64,000 nucleotides of DNA from Pseudoalteromonas gelatinilytica (GTDB lineage: Bacteria; Pseudomonadota; Gammaproteobacteria; Enterobacterales; Alteromonadaceae), in the NCBI RefSeq assembly GCF_001641615.1, contig NZ_LRRU01000018.1, positions 310,001 to 374,000 on the forward strand, written 5' to 3'. Below are positions 61,203 through 64,000 of the stretch, in pieces. Position 1 is the stretch's first letter, and every line of letters begins with the position of its first letter. Under the pieces are notes generated by a model that was given only the letters and a program-made list of their open reading frames with translations, was not told where the DNA came from and did no database searches. A program made the translations under genes and the position numbers.

Positions 61203-63803
61203 ATGCAGCATATGACTACCGCACAGATCAGGCAACAGTTCTTAGACTTTTTTGCCTCTAAACAACACCAAATTGTTCCTTCAAGCTCGCTGATCCCGGG
61301 TAACGATGCCACGTTATTATTCAATAACGCCGGTATGGTGCAATTTAAAGATGTATTTTTAGGTGCGGAAAGCCGCCCTTACTCGCGTGCAACCAGTTCA
61401 CAACGTTGTGTACGTGCAGGCGGTAAACATAACGACCTTGAAAACGTAGGTTACACAGCGCGTCACCATACATTCTTCGAAATGTTAGGTAACTTCAGCT
61501 TTGGTGATTACTTCAAGCAAGACGCAATTAAATTTGCGTGGGAATTTTTAACTGAAGTAGTGAAACTACCGCAAGAAAAGCTACTGGTAACCATTTACCA
61601 TGATGACGAAGATGCCTTCAACATTTGGCATAAAGAAGTGGGTCTAAGTGAAGACCGCATTATTCGCATTGCAACTAGCGATAACTTCTGGTCAATGGGT
61701 GATACAGGTCCGTGTGGTCCATGTTCTGAAATCTTTTACGATCACGGTGAGCACATTTGGGGTGGTCCTCCAGGTTCACCAGAAGAAGACGGTGATCGTT
61801 TCATCGAGATCTGGAACTTAGTATTCATGCAGTTTAACCGCCATGCTGACGGTACAATGGAGCCGCTTCCTAAGCAGTCTGTTGATACAGGTATGGGTCT
61901 TGAGCGTATCTCTGCAATTTTACAAGGCGTTCACTCAAACTACGAAATCGATTTATTCCAAGCACTTATTGCTGCTGCGGCTAAAGTAACGAATGCACAA
62001 GATTTAGATGATAAATCGTTACGCGTTGTGGCTGACCACATTCGTTCGTGTGCGTTCTTAGTGTCTGACGGCGTCATGCCATCAAACGAAGGCCGTGGTT
62101 ATGTACTACGTCGTATTATTCGTCGTGCAGTTCGTCACGGTAACAAGCTAGGCGCGAAAGGTGCATTCTTCTATAAGCTAGTTGCTGCGCTAATTGAGCA
62201 AATGGGTCAAGCGTACCCAGAGCTTGCTAAGCAACAAGAAATTATCGAAAAAGTACTGCGTATTGAAGAAGAGCAGTTTGGTAAAACACTTGAGCGTGGT
62301 CTGGCTATTTTAGAAGAAAGCCTAACTGACATCGAAGGCGATGTGATCCCAGGTGACTTAGTATTTAAACTTTACGACACTTACGGTTTCCCAGCTGACT
62401 TAACGGCAGACGTGGCGCGTGAGCGTTTCATGACGATTGATGAGCATGGCTTTCAAGAGTGTATGGCTGTTCAGCGTAAGCAAGCACAGCAAGCGGGTAA
62501 GTTTGGTGCAGATTACAACCAACAACTTAAGTCTGAAAAACACACAGACTTTAAAGGTTACGATGCAGAGCATTACACAGGTACTGTTGTTGAGCTTTTC
62601 TCAGAAGGTCAATCGGTTTCTGTACTTGAAGATGGTCAAGAAGGTATCGCAATCTTAGACCGCACACCGTTCTATGCTGAATCTGGTGGTCAAGTTGGTG
62701 ACACAGGTGTGTTAAAAGTCGCTGGTGGTGAGTTTGTAGTGACTAACACTACTAAGCTTGGTAATGCATTTGCACACCATGGTCGTGTTCAAGGTCGCAT
62801 TGGTACAAACGACAAAGCAGAGGCAACAATTGATGCAGCACGTCGCGATAGCATCAAGAAAAACCACACTGCAACGCATATCTTGCATGAAACATTACGC
62901 CAAATTTTAGGTGAGCACGTAAGTCAAAAAGGCTCACTAGTTGACCCTGAACGTTTACGTTTTGACTTCTCACACTTTGAAGCGGTAACAAAAGACGAAT
63001 TACGTCAAATCGAGCGCGCGGTAAACGATGAAATCCGTCGTAACTTTGCGCTTGAAACTGAGCTAATGGCTATCGAAGATGCAAAAGCAAAAGGTGCGAT
63101 GGCATTATTCGGTGAAAAATACGACGACGAAGTGCGCGTAGTAACCATTGGTGATTACTCAATCGAGCTATGTGGTGGTACTCACGTTAAGCGTGCTGGT
63201 GATATCGGTTTATTTAAAATCGTATCAGAAAGCGGTATCGCTGCCGGTATCCGCCGTATTGAAGCGGTAACGGGTGCTGAAGCAGTTGCTTATGTAAGTG
63301 AGCAAGAGCAACAGTTAAATGATGTTGCAGCGCTAGTTAAAGGTGATAGCAGCACAGTGCTTGAAAAAGTAACTGCGTTACTTGAGAAATCAAAAGGCCT
63401 TGAGAAGCAAATTGCACAGCTTAACGACAAGCTAGCAAGTGCGGCAGGTGCATCGTTACTTGACTCTGTTGTTGAAGTGAACGGTATTAAACTGCTGGTT
63501 GCTGATGTTGCAGGTACTGAGTCTAAAGCACTACGTGGCATGGTTGATGACCTGAAAACGAAGATTGGTTCAGGTGTTATTGCCCTTGGTGTAGCTAATG
63601 GCGATAAAGTAAGCCTAATTGCAGGTGTAACTAAAGACCTAACAGGTAAAGTGAAAGCCGGTGAGCTTGTAAATCACATGGCTGCACAAGTAGGCGGTAA
63701 GGGCGGTGGTCGTCCTGATATGGCGCAAGCAGGTGGTACTCAGCCAGAGAACCTTGCAGCAGCCTTAGAAAGTGTAACTGGTTGGTTAACTGAGCGTTCT
63801 TAA
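61203..63803 (+). CDS. alaS: Alanyl-tRNA synthetase
   Basis: Class II synthetase with editing. The N-terminal catalytic domain shows [20 protein letters not shown] and [14 protein letters not shown]. The editing domain has the zinc ligands HTATH (near residue 560) and CGGTH (near 660), and the C-terminal domain ends [15 protein letters not shown]. The ATG at 61203 is favoured because GGTGAG lies 8 bases before it; the ATG three codons in is at an unusual distance. The 866 residues match the family. Confidence 0.96.
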   Translation: MQHMTTAQIRQQFLDFFASKQHQIVPSSSLIPGNDATLLFNNAGMVQFKDVFLGAESRPYSRATSSQRCVRAGGKHNDLENVGYTARHHTFFEMLGNFSFGDYFKQDAIKFAWEFLTEVVKLPQEKLLVTIYHDDEDAFNIWHKEVGLSEDRIIRIATSDNFWSMGDTGPCGPCSEIFYDHGEHIWGGPPGSPEEDGDRFIEIWNLVFMQFNRHADGTMEPLPKQSVDTGMGLERISAILQGVHSNYEIDLFQALIAAAAKVTNAQDLDDKSLRVVADHIRSCAFLVSDGVMPSNEGRGYVLRRIIRRAVRHGNKLGAKGAFFYKLVAALIEQMGQAYPELAKQQEIIEKVLRIEEEQFGKTLERGLAILEESLTDIEGDVIPGDLVFKLYDTYGFPADLTADVARERFMTIDEHGFQECMAVQRKQAQQAGKFGADYNQQLKSEKHTDFKGYDAEHYTGTVVELFSEGQSVSVLEDGQEGIAILDRTPFYAESGGQVGDTGVLKVAGGEFVVTNTTKLGNAFAHHGRVQGRIGTNDKAEATIDAARRDSIKKNHTATHILHETLRQILGEHVSQKGSLVDPERLRFDFSHFEAVTKDELRQIERAVNDEIRRNFALETELMAIEDAKAKGAMALFGEKYDDEVRVVTIGDYSIELCGGTHVKRAGDIGLFKIVSESGIAAGIRRIEAVTGAEAVAYVSEQEQQLNDVAALVKGDSSTVLEKVTALLEKSKGLEKQIAQLNDKLASAAGASLLDSVVEVNGIKLLVADVAGTESKALRGMVDDLKTKIGSGVIALGVANGDKVSLIAGVTKDLTGKVKAGELVNHMAAQVGGKGGGRPDMAQAGGTQPENLAAALESVTGWLTERS

Positions 63804-63809
63804 TCACTA

Positions 63810-64000
63810 GTGGCACTTATCGTCCAAAAATTCGGTGGCACCTCAGTTGGCTCAATAGAGCGAATTGAGGCCGTCGCCGACCTTGTTGTAAAAACCAAGC
63901 AGCAAGGCCATCAAGTTGTGGTGGTGCTCTCGGCGATGTCGGGAGAGACTAACCGTCTAATTGAACTCGCTAAACAAATCGATTCTCGACCTAGTGCTCG
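63810..64000 (+). CDS. lysC: Aspartate kinase, 3' end cut by window
   Basis: Phosphorylates aspartate, the first step toward lysine, threonine and methionine. Only the first 63 residues are present: [20 protein letters not shown] is the kinase N-terminal signature, followed by [19 protein letters not shown]. The start is GTG at 63810, 6 bp after alaS. The order alaS-lysC is found in many gammaproteobacteria (usually followed by csrA). Confidence 0.93.
   Translation, partial: MALIVQKFGGTSVGSIERIEAVADLVVKTKQQGHQVVVVLSAMSGETNRLIELAKQIDSRPSA

Overview
The window looks like a chromosomal segment of a marine gammaproteobacterium of the order Alteromonadales, most probably Pseudoalteromonas or a close relative. 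This rests on gene order shared with Escherichia/Shewanella (serB-radA with divergent ytjB; srmB divergent from trmN; fldB-xerD-dsbC-recJ-prfB-lysS; recX-alaS-lysC), on TonB-dependent uptake genes, on many proteins of Alteromonadales type, and on dense short intergenic repeats. No 16S gene is present, so the assignment is inference.

Layout. 1-21 kb is mainly housekeeping: argS (5' end missing), pdxH, a TatD-family nuclease, ytjB/serB, a large PilZ protein, radA, srmB/trmN, fldB, xerD, dsbC, recJ, prfB (with its programmed +1 frameshift) and lysS. 21.3-22.9 kb is a tRNA cluster: tRNA-Ser(GCU), four identical tRNA-Arg(ACG), and between and after them five decayed tRNA-Arg 3' ends, repeated terminators and REP-like palindromes. 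23-25.3 kb holds a secreted alpha/beta hydrolase and a lipoprotein.

25.4-43.8 kb is a peptidoglycan-fragment (MurNAc/muropeptide) scavenging locus. It has a PBP-fold lipoprotein, an NlpC/P60 endopeptidase, an Ala-Glu dipeptide epimerase, a YkuD-fold lipoprotein, an SSS sodium symporter, a BadF-type sugar kinase, MurQ, NamZ, a broken TonB-like lipoprotein gene, an Oar-like TonB receptor, an RpiR/MurR-type regulator, an AmiD-YfeW fusion lipoprotein and an NhaC-family antiporter. The expected flow is: outer-membrane uptake, periplasmic trimming by amidase, endopeptidase and NamZ, sodium-driven MurNAc import, phosphorylation, then MurQ conversion to GlcNAc-6-P. A 17-bp palindrome (TGGAATA-N3-TATTCCA) and variants precede several of its transcription units and are the probable RpiR operators.

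44-54.3 kb holds a PQQ-type sugar dehydrogenase and then the most unusual part: a visibly A+T-rich, tightly overlapping four-gene operon (45.5-54.3 kb). It encodes a DnaG-like primase (CHC2 zinc finger plus TOPRIM) fused to a reverse transcriptase, a 1284-residue protein ending in a nitrilase domain, and two related membrane-anchored helical proteins. This resembles nitrilase-associated defence RTs (DRT type 1/UG1) but with a primase fusion and a split architecture. Nested inverted repeats just upstream may mark a structured RNA. About 90-bp direct repeats lie on either side of the dehydrogenase plus RT region (43956-44045 and 54483-54570).

54.7-64 kb returns to ordinary genes: a tonB-ECF sigma-anti-sigma operon, a DUF3087 protein, a low-molecular-weight tyrosine phosphatase, a Fur-box-preceded TPR/TonB protein with a decayed leader copy upstream, ribA, a membrane protein, recX, alaS and the start of lysC. 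Heptanucleotide tandem arrays and REP-like hairpins are scattered through the intergenic spaces.
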